Shown here piece after piece: positions 34,498 through 44,854 of a stretch of 64,000 nt of DNA. Numbering within the stretch: the first letter of the stretch is position 1; every line of letters begins with the position of its first letter. The notes below the pieces were generated by a model. That model worked only from the letters and a program-made list of their open reading frames with translations. It ran no database searches and was not told the origin of the DNA. A program made the translations under genes and the position numbers. Origin of the DNA: Colidextribacter sp. OB.20 (GTDB lineage: Bacteria > Bacillota > Clostridia > Oscillospirales > Oscillospiraceae); assembly GCF_009911595.1 (NCBI RefSeq), contig NZ_QWKG01000014.1:19416-83415 (forward strand), in the 5' to 3' direction.

Positions 34498-34925
34498 TGC
34501 TGAATGACATTATCACGGGAATTGCAAAGGCGTTGGGCACCACCTTTGGAAGTGAATTCAGGGTTTACAAAAACGATGTGAAGCAAGGTTTTACAGAACC
34601 TTGTTTTTTTATTGCCACGCTGAAGCCTGAACAGAAACCCCTTCTTGGGGATCGGGCCATTTGGCGGAACCCGTTTGATATTCACTATTTCCCCAAGGAC
34701 GGCGGCACCAATGAAGAACTGTACAACGTGGCCGAATACCTGATGTTTGGGTTGCGATATATCACCCTTCCCAACGGGGATATGTTACGGGGCACGTCTA
34801 TCAGCTATGAAGTGGTGGAAGGCGTTCTTCATTTTTTCGTGAACTACAACATGATCGTAAACATTCCCAAGGAACTTCCCACCATGGAAACCTTGGAGAT
34901 CGACCAACACACAAAGAAAGGGTGA
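34497..34925 (+). CDS. Tail completion (terminator) protein
   Basis: 142 residues from ATG 34497 (TGATG overlap). Alpha/beta protein (CFFIATLKPEQKPLLGDRAI, NPFDIHYFPK) of the DUF6838-like tail terminator kind, directly before the sheath block. Confidence 0.7.
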   Translation: MLNDIITGIAKALGTTFGSEFRVYKNDVKQGFTEPCFFIATLKPEQKPLLGDRAIWRNPFDIHYFPKDGGTNEELYNVAEYLMFGLRYITLPNGDMLRGTSISYEVVEGVLHFFVNYNMIVNIPKELPTMETLEIDQHTKKG

Positions 34926-34929
34926 TTTG

Positions 34930-35142
34930 ATGGCTACTAAAAAGGCTGCTGAAGGCACCGAACAGAAGGCCCCGGTGACGTATAGCAAGGAACAGATTTT
35001 GACCTTTAAGAAGTTCAGTACCCGCCGTGATCTTCTGACGGTCAAGCTGAATGAAAACCAGCGGTACACCATGGATCAGGTGGAAGCCGTGATCCGGGAC
35101 TTTATGACCCCGAAAGGGAAGAAAGGCAAGGTGAATAACTAA
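34930..35142 (+). CDS. Hypothetical tail protein (70 aa)
   Basis: ATG 34930; Lys-rich with segment ILTFKKFSTRRDLLTVKLNE and a basic C-terminus. It commonly precedes sheath genes in PBSX-like clusters. The stop overlaps the sheath start. Function unknown. Confidence 0.65.
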   Translation: MATKKAAEGTEQKAPVTYSKEQILTFKKFSTRRDLLTVKLNENQRYTMDQVEAVIRDFMTPKGKKGKVNN

Positions 35143-36488
35143 TGGCCCTTGGTGGCGGCACCTTCCTGGTGCAGAACAAAATTCTTCCCGGCGCTTATAT
35201 CAATTTCATTTCCGTCCCCTACGCAAGCGCCACCCTGTCTGATCGTGGCTATGCCACGATTGCCCTTCCTATGAGTTGGGGGCCTGAAGGGAAGATGTTC
35301 ACGGTGGAGTTGGCCGACTTCATCAAGAACAGTCAGAAAATTTTCGGCTACGCCTACACCGCCCCGGAACTTTTGCCCATGCGGGAGATTTTCAAGACGG
35401 CGAAAACCGTTCACTTCTACCGCCTGAACATGGACGGCAAAAAGGCCGTTTGCACCTTGGGGCCGGGGGAAACTCCCACCCCGATTGCTACCGCCAAATA
35501 TCCCGGTGTGCGGGGGAACGATGTGCGGATCGTGATTGAAGCGGCGGAAGAATACACGGACGAAAACCCCGTGTATGACGTTTCCACCTACCTTGGGATC
35601 GTGCCCGTTGACCGGCAAGAGAAGGTTTCTACCATCACCGATCTGAAGGACAATGATTTCGTGGTGTGGAATGAGGGCGGCACTTTGGCCCTGACCGCTT
35701 CCATGCCCCTGACCGGTGGTGAGGATGGAGCCGTGGAAGATGCGGCCCACCAGTTCTATCTTGATCAGGCGGAAGGCTACAACTTCAACGCCATGGGGTG
35801 TATGTCCACCGATCCCATTATCAAGGGCCTGTATGCGGCCTTCTGTAAGCGTATGCGGGACGATGTGGGCAAGAAGTTCCAGGTGGTGGTATCTAACCAC
35901 CTTGCGGACTATGAAGGCGTTGTGAGCGTCAAGAACGGCCTGGACGGTGAGGATGAAGAAACCGCCGCCCTGATCCCGTGGGTGACGGGCGTGGTGGCCG
36001 GAACCGCCGTGAACAAGTCCGCCACGAACAAGAACTATGATGGGGAATACACCATCGACACCCGGTATAGTCAGACGGAACTGGAAAACGGGATCAAGGA
36101 AGGTTCCTTCATGTTCCACATGGTAGATGAAAAGGTGAATGTCCTGACCGACATTAACAGCTTCATTTCCATCACGGACGAAAAATCCGGGGACTTTTCC
36201 AGCAACCAGACGATCCGGGTTCTGGATCAGATCGCCAATGATATTGCCGTTCTGTTCGGCAAGAAGTATATTGGCAAGGTTCCCAATGATGCGCCCGGAC
36301 GGATCAGCCTGTGGAACGACATTGTAAAGCACCACCAGCAGCTTCAGTCTATCCGGGCCATTGAGAACTTCAGCCCGGAGGACGTGACGGTTGAAAAGGG
36401 TGACACCAAAAAGGCCGTTGCCGTTACGGACTACGTTTCCCCGATCAACGCCATGGAACAGCTTTACATGGTTGTTTGGGTTCAGTAA
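35142..36488 (+). CDS. Tail sheath protein (XkdK-like)
   Basis: 448 residues with N-terminal PGAYINFISVP (beta-strand of sheath proteins), a variable middle and a conserved C-terminus (SIRAIENFSPEDVTVEKG, NAMEQLYMVVWVQ). It forms the contractile sheath, which shows the phage is myovirus-type. Confidence 0.93.
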   Translation: MALGGGTFLVQNKILPGAYINFISVPYASATLSDRGYATIALPMSWGPEGKMFTVELADFIKNSQKIFGYAYTAPELLPMREIFKTAKTVHFYRLNMDGKKAVCTLGPGETPTPIATAKYPGVRGNDVRIVIEAAEEYTDENPVYDVSTYLGIVPVDRQEKVSTITDLKDNDFVVWNEGGTLALTASMPLTGGEDGAVEDAAHQFYLDQAEGYNFNAMGCMSTDPIIKGLYAAFCKRMRDDVGKKFQVVVSNHLADYEGVVSVKNGLDGEDEETAALIPWVTGVVAGTAVNKSATNKNYDGEYTIDTRYSQTELENGIKEGSFMFHMVDEKVNVLTDINSFISITDEKSGDFSSNQTIRVLDQIANDIAVLFGKKYIGKVPNDAPGRISLWNDIVKHHQQLQSIRAIENFSPEDVTVEKGDTKKAVAVTDYVSPINAMEQLYMVVWVQ

Positions 36489-36506
36489 GAAGGGAGGGAA
36501 TAAACC

Positions 36507-36989
36507 TTGAACTGGAATGGAACGCCGATCATGCACCCCAAGGATTCCGTCTTTGCGGCCCTTGCGGAGTGTTTCGTCACCATTGACGATGTGCGGTATA
36601 ACTTCATGCAGGCTATCAACCTGGAAGCCCATTTCGAGAAGAACAAGACGGAAGTTCCCATTTTGGGCAAGACCGGCAAGGGCAACAAGGCCACCGGCTG
36701 GAAGGGCACTGGTTCCGCCACGTTCCACTATAACACGTCCATTTTCCGCCAAATGATGGAGCGGTACAAGAACACCGGCGTGGACGTGTATTTCGACATT
36801 CAGATCACCAACGAAGATCCCACGTCCGCCGCTGGACGGCAAACCGTCATTCTGAAGGATTGCAACATCGACAGCGCCCTTCTGGCAAAGTTTGACGCTG
36901 ACGCTGAATATCTGGATGAAGATATGGACTTCACCTTTGAGGATTTCGAGATGCCGGAAGTGTTTAATCACTTGGATGGCATGGTTTAA
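36507..36989 (+). CDS. Tail tube protein (XkdM-like)
   Basis: 160 residues of the XkdM family (MNWNGTPIMHPKDSVFAALA, TGWKGTGSATFHYNTS). Start TTG 36507 with AGGGAGGG upstream. It builds the inner tube under the sheath. A hairpin follows. Confidence 0.92.
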   Translation: MNWNGTPIMHPKDSVFAALAECFVTIDDVRYNFMQAINLEAHFEKNKTEVPILGKTGKGNKATGWKGTGSATFHYNTSIFRQMMERYKNTGVDVYFDIQITNEDPTSAAGRQTVILKDCNIDSALLAKFDADAEYLDEDMDFTFEDFEMPEVFNHLDGMV

Positions 36990-37000
36990 CCGGACACCAG

Positions 37001-37027
37001 CCCCCGCCCACGTTCAGCGGGCGGGGG
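37001..37027 (+). terminator. Hairpin after the tail tube gene
   Basis: CCCCCGCCC, a 9-nt loop, GGGCGGGGG. No T run follows, so it may stabilise the abundant sheath/tube message or only attenuate. Confidence 0.5.
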
Positions 37028-37065
37028 TTGAATATTAACTTTCAATAAACAGGAGGAATTCAACA

Positions 37066-37497
37066 ATGAGTAACACCCTGTCCGCATTTTTGGCGGAAAA
37101 CGCCTTGACGGTGGATCACATCAAGTTCCCCGCTTCCCCCCGGTTCCTGGATGAAAAGAAGAAGCCCATGCTGTGGGAGATCAAGACCATTTCCGCCACG
37201 GAAGATGAAGCCTTGCGGAAGGCTTGCGCCAAGCGGGTTCCCGTCCCCGGCAAGAAGAACCAGTATCAGCGGGAAACCGACTATGATATGTACCTTGGGA
37301 AGCTGGCCGTGGCCTGTACGGTGTTCCCTGACCTGAACAACGCCGATCTTCAGAACAGCTATCACGTCATGGGCGGGGAAGCACTTCTGAAGGCCATGCT
37401 GACCCCCGGCGAATACGCCGAATACGTTTCCAAGGTGCAAGAGGTTTGCGGGTTTGACACCACCCTTCAGGATGAGGTTGACGAAGCAAAAAACTAA
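37066..37497 (+). CDS. Tail assembly chaperone, G-like form (XkdN-like)
   Basis: 143 residues (FLAENALTVDHIKFPASPRF; YHVMGGEALLKAMLTPGEYA), matching XkdN-type chaperones of the tape measure. The last codons hold A AAA AAC just before the TAA, a -1 slippery heptamer, giving a longer GT-like form. Confidence 0.88.
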   Translation: MSNTLSAFLAENALTVDHIKFPASPRFLDEKKKPMLWEIKTISATEDEALRKACAKRVPVPGKKNQYQRETDYDMYLGKLAVACTVFPDLNNADLQNSYHVMGGEALLKAMLTPGEYAEYVSKVQEVCGFDTTLQDEVDEAKN

Positions 37498-37703
37498 TTC
37501 GTGAAGGTGATGGGGAAGCAAACATCTGTTACTATTGCCTTCACGAACTTCACATTTTACCCCATGAATTTTTCGCCTTGCCCCGGAAGGAGCGGGCTTT
37601 TGTGATCGCCGCCATTGATGAACGGGTGGAGCATGAAAAGCAGAAGGCGAAAGAACTTGAACGCAAAAACCGCCGTGGCGGGCGGAAGGGCCGGAAACAC
37701 TGA
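37066..37703 (+). CDS. Tail assembly chaperone GT-like -1 frameshift product
   Basis: A -1 slip at 37488-37494 (A AAA AAC in the correct phase) lets reading continue from C37494 as LIREGDGEANICYYCLHELH and on to a basic tail KNRRGGRKGRKH, ending at TGA 37701-37703. The extension of 69 codons has no start of its own. The frame is open and sits exactly where G/GT frameshifting occurs in contractile and lambda-like tails. Its CxxC could bind zinc. Confidence 0.8.
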
Positions 37704-37742
37704 CCCTTCCGCCGCAAGGCGGATTTTTAAGGTGGTGATCCT

Positions 37743-40367
37743 ATGGCTACGATTAAAAGCGCCCTGTCCCTGTATGACGGAATGAGCGCCCCCCTGAAGA
37801 ACATTCACACGGCCTTGAACATTGTTCTGAATAGCTTTGAAGCGGTTCAAGACGCTTCCGGGAACGTGATCGACACTTCCGCCATTCAGGAAGCCCGTGA
37901 AGAATTGGCAAGGGCCGGAAGTCAACTGGATCAGATGGAACAGAACATCCGGGAAGCCGAACAGGCCCAGGATCAGTTCAACGGTAGTGTTCGGGAAGGA
38001 GCCAACGCCGCTGATTCTTTGGGAAGCAAGCTGAAGGGCATTTTGGCAACCGTGGTGAGTATCGCCGGGGTGAAATCGGCCCTTGGATGGGCGCAAGAAA
38101 ATATGAAGCTGGCCGACACCCAACGCAACGCCGAAAACCAGCTAAAAGCGGTTTTGGCGAACATGGGTGTTGAAGATATTGAAATCCCCGTTACAGTTGA
38201 CACCGGGGATGCAGTAAAAACCCTGAATAATATTGAAAATAATTTGGAAGCGTTGAACAGTCCCCAAGTCATTGTTGACACTTCCAATGCTATAAACGCC
38301 TTAAACCGGTTCAACCGGGTTTCCAATAGGCTTGATGGTTCGGCCATTGACACGACCTTGAATCTGGACAATGGGGAAGCCATGCAAGCCGCCATGGAAT
38401 ATGACGATTGGGCTAACCGGACGGACGGGAACACCATTCAGAACACCCTCCTTTTGAATGGCCCGGATCAGCCGGGAAACATGGAAGCCGCCCTGGCCCT
38501 GAACACGGGCGGGGCTGTTGCGGCCTATGATGATTTCGTCAATACTGTGGACGGGAACACGATCACCGCCACTGTGGCCGTGGACAATTCCCAAGCAATC
38601 AGCGCCTATGACGCTATCACCGCCAAAGCGTCTGAAATTCAGGGCCGGGGCATTTACGGTGATGAAGCCATGATTGCCGGTGCCGCTGAATTCGCCACCT
38701 ACTTTTCGGACGCTGAAGCCATTATGTCCATGATGGACACCCTTTCCAACTACGCCATGGGCATGACCGGGGGCGGGGCCATTGATGCAACCGCCATGGT
38801 GGACTATGCCACCAATCTTGGTAAGATCATGACCGGTGCCTATGACGCTATGACCAAGAAGGGCTTTGAATTCACGGATGCCCAAAAAGCCGTGATTGAA
38901 GGCACCGCCACCCACGCCCAATATGTGGAAGCCTTGGGTGAAGATTATCAATCCATGTCGGAAGATATGCGGGCGGCAACGGTGATCAATAGCATTATTG
39001 CGGAAAGTTGGGATGGCCTGTATGAAGCCATGTCCAACACCCCTGAAGGGAAAATCATTCAATTCCAGAACCGCTTTGGTGATTTGCGGGAAGTGTTGGG
39101 AAACCGGGTTTACCCCGCCGCCTTGCAATTTTTTGACGTATTTGAACGACATTTCCCCCAAATTGAACAACTTTTGACGGTGTTTTCTGATGGCGTTTCC
39201 GGGTTGATCATTGTGCTGACCTGGATTGCAGAAGCCGCCCTGAATGTGGCTTCTGTTATCGTGGATAATTGGGGCTGGATTGGCCCGATTATTGGCGGGG
39301 TTGCGGCGGCGCTGTTGGTTTACTATGGGGCACAACTGGCCGTGAACACAATCACCGGAATTTCCACGGCTTTACTTCATGCCCACGCCTTTGCCGAACA
39401 GGTAAAGGCCGCTTCAACTATGATGGCAACGGGGGCCACCTTTGCCGAAACATCGGCCCAATATGGCCTAAATGCGGCCCTGTACGCTTGTCCCATTATG
39501 TGGATCGTCATGCTGGTGATTGCCCTGGTGGCCGTGTTCTATGCCGCCGTGGCGGCGGTCAACAAATTTGCCGGAACCAGCGTTTCCGCCACCGGTATAA
39601 TTTGCGGCGCATTTATGGCGGCGCTTGCCTTCATCGGGAACCTGTTCGTGGCCCTGTGGAATATCGCCGTTGACGTGTTCGTGCTGATCTACAATTTGGT
39701 TGCCACCGTGGCAAACTTCATCGGAAACGTATTCACTGATCCCGTTGGAGCCGTGGCCCGCCTGTTCTTTGATTTGGCGGACACGGTTCTTGGTGTACTT
39801 CAAACTTTGGCCGGTGCCATTGATGCCATTTTCGGTTCCAATTTGGCCGGGGCGGTTCAAGGCTGGCGTGATTCCCTTGGTGGATGGGTTGATGAAACCT
39901 TTGGCAAGGGTGAAGAAGTCATGGAGAAAATGAACGCCGATGATATGAAGTTGGGCCGGTTCGAGTACGGGCAAGCCTTTGATCTTGGGTACAAATTCGG
40001 TGAAGGAATTGAAGATACCATCGGCGGATTGTTCAAGACCCCCACCCTGGATGAAATGGGCCTGGATTCCCTGGACGCTTTTAATCTTGGAAACACCCTG
40101 GATGGGGTATATGGCAACACCGGGGACACCGCCGCCAATACTGCCGCCGCCGCTGACACGCTGGACTATATGGATGAAGATTTGGCGTGGATGAAAGATA
40201 TTGCCGAACGGGAAGCAATCAACCGTTACACCACGGCGGAAATCAAAGTGGAACAGCACAATGAAAACCACATTTCCAAGGACACTGACCTTGATGGGGT
40301 TATGGAAGCCTTCTGTTTCGACTTTGCGGAAAAGCTGGATGTTTCGGCGGAAGGGGTACATGAATAA
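37743..40367 (+). CDS. Tape measure protein
   Basis: 874 residues: helical N-terminus, a region of about five degenerate repeats of roughly 35 residues (residues about 137-300; units such as [52 protein letters not shown]), then several hydrophobic helices (about 480-700) and an acidic tail. Length sets tail length; the hydrophobic part crosses the membrane during DNA entry. Confidence 0.9.
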   Translation: MATIKSALSLYDGMSAPLKNIHTALNIVLNSFEAVQDASGNVIDTSAIQEAREELARAGSQLDQMEQNIREAEQAQDQFNGSVREGANAADSLGSKLKGILATVVSIAGVKSALGWAQENMKLADTQRNAENQLKAVLANMGVEDIEIPVTVDTGDAVKTLNNIENNLEALNSPQVIVDTSNAINALNRFNRVSNRLDGSAIDTTLNLDNGEAMQAAMEYDDWANRTDGNTIQNTLLLNGPDQPGNMEAALALNTGGAVAAYDDFVNTVDGNTITATVAVDNSQAISAYDAITAKASEIQGRGIYGDEAMIAGAAEFATYFSDAEAIMSMMDTLSNYAMGMTGGGAIDATAMVDYATNLGKIMTGAYDAMTKKGFEFTDAQKAVIEGTATHAQYVEALGEDYQSMSEDMRAATVINSIIAESWDGLYEAMSNTPEGKIIQFQNRFGDLREVLGNRVYPAALQFFDVFERHFPQIEQLLTVFSDGVSGLIIVLTWIAEAALNVASVIVDNWGWIGPIIGGVAAALLVYYGAQLAVNTITGISTALLHAHAFAEQVKAASTMMATGATFAETSAQYGLNAALYACPIMWIVMLVIALVAVFYAAVAAVNKFAGTSVSATGIICGAFMAALAFIGNLFVALWNIAVDVFVLIYNLVATVANFIGNVFTDPVGAVARLFFDLADTVLGVLQTLAGAIDAIFGSNLAGAVQGWRDSLGGWVDETFGKGEEVMEKMNADDMKLGRFEYGQAFDLGYKFGEGIEDTIGGLFKTPTLDEMGLDSLDAFNLGNTLDGVYGNTGDTAANTAAAADTLDYMDEDLAWMKDIAEREAINRYTTAEIKVEQHNENHISKDTDLDGVMEAFCFDFAEKLDVSAEGVHE

Positions 40368-41035
40368 TGGCTTACAAAATGTACATTGCCGGGGCTTTAA
40401 TGCCCATTACCCCTTCCAAAGTGAAGGTGAAAATCAACAATCAGAACAAGACCCTGACCCTGATCAGCGGGGAAGAAATCAACATCCTGAAGGAAGCAAA
40501 GCTGACAGACGTTTCCTTTGACGTGGTTCTTCCCCAAGTTCCCTATCCGTTCACCAACGGCGGCGCACAAAGCGCCGATTATTATTTGAGCCTGTTTGAA
40601 CGGCTGAAGCAAAGCAAGACCCCGTTTCAATGGATTTTGAACAGGAGCCGCCCGGACGGGGTGGCCCTGTTCTATTCCAATCTGACCGTTGGCCTGGAAG
40701 ATTACCAAATTACGGACGATGCCAAAGAAGGCTTTGATCTGACCGTTTCGGTCAAGCTGAAACAATACCGGGCCTTTGGCACTAAAACGGTTCAGATCAC
40801 CCCTTCCTCGGCCCCGTCCCAACCGGCCACCGCCACGGTACAAGAACCCCCACGGGAAACAACCAGCGCCCCCAAAGCGGCGAACTACACCGTGAAATCC
40901 GGGGATTGCTTGTGGAATATCGCAAAGAAGCAGTTGGGGGACGGTTCCCGCTGGAAAGAAATCTATGAACTGAACAAGGATAAAATCAAGAACCCCAACC
41001 TGATTTATTCCGGCCAATCTCTAACCATGCCCTGA
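40367..41035 (+). CDS. LysM baseplate protein (XkdP-like)
   Basis: 222 residues: an N-terminal tail domain and, after a Thr/Pro linker, a C-terminal LysM domain ([34 protein letters not shown]) that binds peptidoglycan. It is between tape measure and hub as in PBSX. Confidence 0.9.
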   Translation: MAYKMYIAGALMPITPSKVKVKINNQNKTLTLISGEEINILKEAKLTDVSFDVVLPQVPYPFTNGGAQSADYYLSLFERLKQSKTPFQWILNRSRPDGVALFYSNLTVGLEDYQITDDAKEGFDLTVSVKLKQYRAFGTKTVQITPSSAPSQPATATVQEPPRETTSAPKAANYTVKSGDCLWNIAKKQLGDGSRWKEIYELNKDKIKNPNLIYSGQSLTMP

Positions 41036-41052
41036 CTGAAGGGGGTGTTCCT

Positions 41053-42012
41053 TTGGGCGCTGAAATCTTGATTCAACACGGTTCAACAATTCAATATCCC
41101 GCCGTGGTAGAAGGCGCAAAGCTGACTTTGGAGCGAAAGGGCACCCCCGGCAAGCTGACCTTCACCGTTGTGAAGGATTCCAAGCTGAACTTCCAGGAAG
41201 GTGATCCCGTAAAGCTGACCCTGGACGGAACCCCCATGTTCTATGGGTTCGTGTTCATCAAAAGCCGGGATAAGGACGGCACCATTGATGTGACGGCCTA
41301 TGACCAACTGCGCTATCTGAAGAACAAGGACACGATCACGGAAGAAGGGCTGAAGGCTTCCGATCTTCTAAAGCGGATCGCCACGGATTTTCGGTTGAAC
41401 CTTGGAACCGTGGAAGATACCGGCTACACCATGGAAACCGTGGTGGAAGAAAACCAAACCCTATTCGACATGATCCAGAACGCCCTTGACGAAACCCTGT
41501 TGAACACCGGGAAGCTATATGTCCTGTATGATGATGTTGGAAGCCTGACACTGAAAGACATAAATTCCATGAAAACCAACCTTCTGATTGACATGGAAGC
41601 GGCGGAAAACTTCAGCTATTCTTCCAGCATTGACGATGCCACCTATAACAAGATCAAGCTGGCCTTCAACAATGAAAAGACCGGCAAGCGGGAACTGTAT
41701 GTGGCCCAGGACGGGGAGAAGATCAACCAATGGGGTGTTCTTCAGTATTTTGAAGAAATTCAGACCGCAACGGGAGCCGCCGCAAAGGCGGAAGCCATGC
41801 TGGCCCATTATGACCGTAAAACCCGCAAGCTGACAATCAAAAACGCTTTTGCCCGCCCGGATATTCGGGCGGGTTCTGCTGTCATGGTTTCCTTGAACTT
41901 AGGTGACATTATCGCCAATCAATATTTGATGGCGGAAAAGGTGGTTTTCACATTCAAGGAAGATGAAAACATGATGGATTTAACATTGGTTGGGGGTGAA
42001 TTTGTTGCCTAA
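41053..42012 (+). CDS. Baseplate hub protein (XkdQ-like, gpD family)
   Basis: 319 residues; VKLTLDGTPMFYGFVFIKSRDK and LRYLKNKDTITEEGLKAS are typical of XkdQ late control proteins forming the hub/spike base. The start is probably TTG. Confidence 0.88.
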   Translation: MGAEILIQHGSTIQYPAVVEGAKLTLERKGTPGKLTFTVVKDSKLNFQEGDPVKLTLDGTPMFYGFVFIKSRDKDGTIDVTAYDQLRYLKNKDTITEEGLKASDLLKRIATDFRLNLGTVEDTGYTMETVVEENQTLFDMIQNALDETLLNTGKLYVLYDDVGSLTLKDINSMKTNLLIDMEAAENFSYSSSIDDATYNKIKLAFNNEKTGKRELYVAQDGEKINQWGVLQYFEEIQTATGAAAKAEAMLAHYDRKTRKLTIKNAFARPDIRAGSAVMVSLNLGDIIANQYLMAEKVVFTFKEDENMMDLTLVGGEFVA

Positions 42013-42409
42013 CGCTGTTGAACTTGTAAAGCAAGCCGCCGTGGAAGCTGTGGAAGCCACCAAGCCGGTTCAATACCTGTTCGGGAAGGTGATTTCTGTT
42101 TCCCCCCTGAAAATCCAGGTTAGCGCAAAATCCATTTACACGGAAAAAATGCTGATCCTGACCCGAAACGTCACTGATTTTGAAGTTGATATGACGGTGA
42201 GCCATATCACGGAAAACCGGGCCGGTGGTTCCGGTGATCCGGCGTTCGCGTCCCATAACCACGAATACAAGGGGAAGAAAAAGTTCAAAGTCCACAACGC
42301 CCTGATCGTGGGGGATGAAGTGGTTTTGGGACGGGTGCAAGGCGGCAAGCGGTTTGTGGTGCTTGACCGGATCAAGCCGATTCCTGAACTGAAGGGGGAA
42401 TGGCTATGA
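42002..42409 (+). CDS. Baseplate protein XkdR-like (DUF2577)
   Basis: About 135 residues; an OB-like part (YLFGKVISVSPLKIQV) and a His-containing segment FASHNHEYKGKKKF typical of DUF2577. Start uncertain: TTG 42002 or 42005 with GGGGGTG upstream; it overlaps the hub gene. Confidence 0.75.
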   Translation: MLPNAVELVKQAAVEAVEATKPVQYLFGKVISVSPLKIQVSAKSIYTEKMLILTRNVTDFEVDMTVSHITENRAGGSGDPAFASHNHEYKGKKKFKVHNALIVGDEVVLGRVQGGKRFVVLDRIKPIPELKGEWL

Positions 42410-42807
42410 TCCCGCAAAACGGGGACGATCTACGGCAAGATTTTGTTTTCACCACGCTTCCAAGCCGAACCCTGAAAATGGATCACGATTGGAAAACAAT
42501 CACCGGCACCATTGACCAAATCCAGGCCGTAGAACAGGCCGTGTTCCTGATCCTGACCACTGAACGCTATCAATGGTTGATTTTCTCTTGGGATTACGGC
42601 GTGGAATTGCAAAACCTGATTGGCAAAGACCCGGAATATTGTATTCCTGAAATCGAACGCCGGATCAGGGAAGCTCTTCTTCAAGATGATAGGATCACGG
42701 CGGTTGAAAACTTTGAATTTGAACTGAACAAACGGAAGGTGTTGACCACCTTCACCGTGATCAGCATTTTTGGCAATATCAATGTGGAAAAGGCGGTGGA
42801 AATCTGA
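42400..42807 (+). CDS. Baseplate protein XkdS-like (DUF2634, gp25-type)
   Basis: 135 residues; QAVFLILTTERYQWLIFSWD and IERRIREALLQDDRI fit the gp25-like wedge proteins. It overlaps the preceding gene by 10 nt. Confidence 0.85.
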   Translation: MAMIPQNGDDLRQDFVFTTLPSRTLKMDHDWKTITGTIDQIQAVEQAVFLILTTERYQWLIFSWDYGVELQNLIGKDPEYCIPEIERRIREALLQDDRITAVENFEFELNKRKVLTTFTVISIFGNINVEKAVEI

Positions 42808-44042
42808 TGTATGAACATATCACCTATGATGGGCTGATCAAACGGATGATGGAACGGGCGCTGACCCATAACAAAAACCTGGACAGCCGGGAAGGTTCCC
42901 TTCTATTTCTGGCTGAAGCGCCCGCCGCCGTGGAACTTCAAAACCTGTATATTGCCCTTGACAACATCCTTCAGGAAACCTTTGCCGATACCGCAAGCCG
43001 GGAATATCTGATTTTGCGGGCAAAGGAAAGGGGCCTTTCTCCCACCCCGGCCACCCCCGCCGTGTTGGAAATGACGATCACCCCGGCTGATCTTTCCCTT
43101 CCCATGGGGGAACGGTTTTCCATCGGGGAACTGAACTATTATGTTTCCAAAGAGGTTGGCGGCGGGGTGTATGAAATCACCTGTGAAACCCTTGGGGAAG
43201 CCGGGAATGAATACGGGGCAACCGTGATCCCTATTGAATACATAGAAGGGTTGGAAACGTGCCAAATCACGGCCCGCCTGATTCCCGGCGAAGATGAAGA
43301 AGATACAGAGGTTTTCCGGCAACGGTATTTTGACGGGCTGAACCTTCAGGCGTTCGGCGGCAATCGGGCGGACTACTTACAAAAGGTGAACGCTATCCCC
43401 GGCGTGGGCGGCGTGAAGGTATACAGGGCATGGAATAGCGATATTGCCCCTTCTGAACTGATGCCCCCGGAAGAAGCCGGGGAATGGCTGGATTCCTTGA
43501 CCGGCGTTCCCCCCAATATTTTGACGTGGTTACAAGTGGTTTACCACGCCGGAAAGAACAGCCTTTTGACCGTTGGCGGCACCGTCAAGCTGGTGATCAT
43601 TGACAGCACTTTTTCCACTCCGTCTGACACCCTGGTTAATACCGTTCAGACGGCCATAGACCCCACGCAGAACGCCGGGGAAGGGGTGGGTATTGCACCT
43701 ATCGGCCATGTGGTGAAGGTGTTCCCTGTGGCCCCGGAAACGCTGGATTTGGCGTTTTCCCTGTACTATCAGCGGGGGTGGACATGGGACGATGTGAAGC
43801 CCTACGCTGAAGAAGCCGTCAACGGCTACTTCCTGGAAATGGCCCAGGGGTGGGCGGATCAGGAAGAAGCCCTGATTGTCCGGGTTAGTCAGCTTGAAAG
43901 CCGCCTGTTAAATGTTCCGGGGATTTTAGATGTTGCCAACACCAAAATCAATGGGGTGGCGGCAAATTATAATTTGCCGATTGACACCATTCCGATCCTT
44001 GGAGCCATGACAGCGGAAACGGCCACGATTGCCGGGGCATAA
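42807..44042 (+). CDS. Baseplate J-like protein (XkdT)
   Basis: 411 residues; N-terminal DSREGSLLFLAEAPAAVELQ, central ETCQITARLIPGEDEEDTEV and FGGNRADYLQKVNAIPGVGG are baseplate J wedge features. Its start overlaps the stop of the gp25-like gene. Confidence 0.93.
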   Translation: MYEHITYDGLIKRMMERALTHNKNLDSREGSLLFLAEAPAAVELQNLYIALDNILQETFADTASREYLILRAKERGLSPTPATPAVLEMTITPADLSLPMGERFSIGELNYYVSKEVGGGVYEITCETLGEAGNEYGATVIPIEYIEGLETCQITARLIPGEDEEDTEVFRQRYFDGLNLQAFGGNRADYLQKVNAIPGVGGVKVYRAWNSDIAPSELMPPEEAGEWLDSLTGVPPNILTWLQVVYHAGKNSLLTVGGTVKLVIIDSTFSTPSDTLVNTVQTAIDPTQNAGEGVGIAPIGHVVKVFPVAPETLDLAFSLYYQRGWTWDDVKPYAEEAVNGYFLEMAQGWADQEEALIVRVSQLESRLLNVPGILDVANTKINGVAANYNLPIDTIPILGAMTAETATIAGA

Positions 44043-44053
44043 GGGGTGAAGGA

Positions 44054-44839
44054 ATGGAAAGAAAGCTGATCAACTACTTGCCCTATCAAGTCCGGGAATT
44101 TCGGGAATATCAAGGGATCACTACCGGGGAACAACCGGAATTTGAATTGGCGTGGGACGCACAAGAAGAAGTTTTTGTCAATCAGTTTGTTGACACGGCT
44201 TTAGACTATGGTTTGAGCCGATGGGAAAAGATGCTGAAGATTTTCCCAAAGGGAACTGACACCCTGGAAACCAGAAGGGCACGGATCAAAGCAAAGCTGA
44301 ACAATTTTGTTCCCTATACGATCCGGGTTCTGGCCCAAATGCTGACAGCCATTTCCGATGGTGAACCCTTTGAACTGACCCTTGAACCCGGAACCTATTT
44401 TTTATCAATCACCACTCATTGGGGCGCAAGCGGTCAAATTGAAGGGCTGGAATACCTGATTAACAACATTGTTCCCATGAATATTGCGATTAACGCCGGG
44501 AACAAATTGACCTGTTCCGCTGAAGGGCTTATCCCTATTGCCTGTGGGGTATGCGTGGCGGAATTTTTCTTTATCACCAACGATTGGCGGGAACGCCCTG
44601 TTATCCAGGGAACGGCCATGATTGGCGGCACGGCCCCCGGCGTGGAAACCTTGTTTATCACAAATGACAGTCAAGAGGTTCACACGGTCAAGGGTTCAGC
44701 CCGTCAAGGCGGCGGAACTGTGAACAGCGCAACGGTGGTGATTACCAATGACTTCAATGAACATTTCACGATAAACGGGGCCGGTTCCATTGGGGCCGGT
44801 GTTGCTACGGCGGATTTCATTGGGGTAAATGATGAATGA
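44054..44839 (+). CDS. Tail protein XkdU-like (DUF2313), extended
   Basis: 261 residues. The first 180 resemble XkdU/DUF2313 wedge-linking proteins (LPYQVREFREYQ, RWEKMLKIFPKGTDTLETRR). The last 80 are three imperfect repeats built on FFITNDWRERPVIQGTAMIGG, LFITNDSQEVHTVKGSAR and VITNDFNEHFTINGAG, a beta-repeat addition not typical of the core family. Confidence 0.82.
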   Translation: MERKLINYLPYQVREFREYQGITTGEQPEFELAWDAQEEVFVNQFVDTALDYGLSRWEKMLKIFPKGTDTLETRRARIKAKLNNFVPYTIRVLAQMLTAISDGEPFELTLEPGTYFLSITTHWGASGQIEGLEYLINNIVPMNIAINAGNKLTCSAEGLIPIACGVCVAEFFFITNDWRERPVIQGTAMIGGTAPGVETLFITNDSQEVHTVKGSARQGGGTVNSATVVITNDFNEHFTINGAGSIGAGVATADFIGVNDE

Positions 44840-44854
44840 AAGGACTGAACAAAG

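Noticed and set aside
35139..36971. Minus-strand frame of 610 codons opposite the sheath and tube genes
   Set aside because: The plus strand encodes clear sheath and tube proteins. The reverse frame arises from codon bias and has low-complexity His/Gly/Val-rich sequence.
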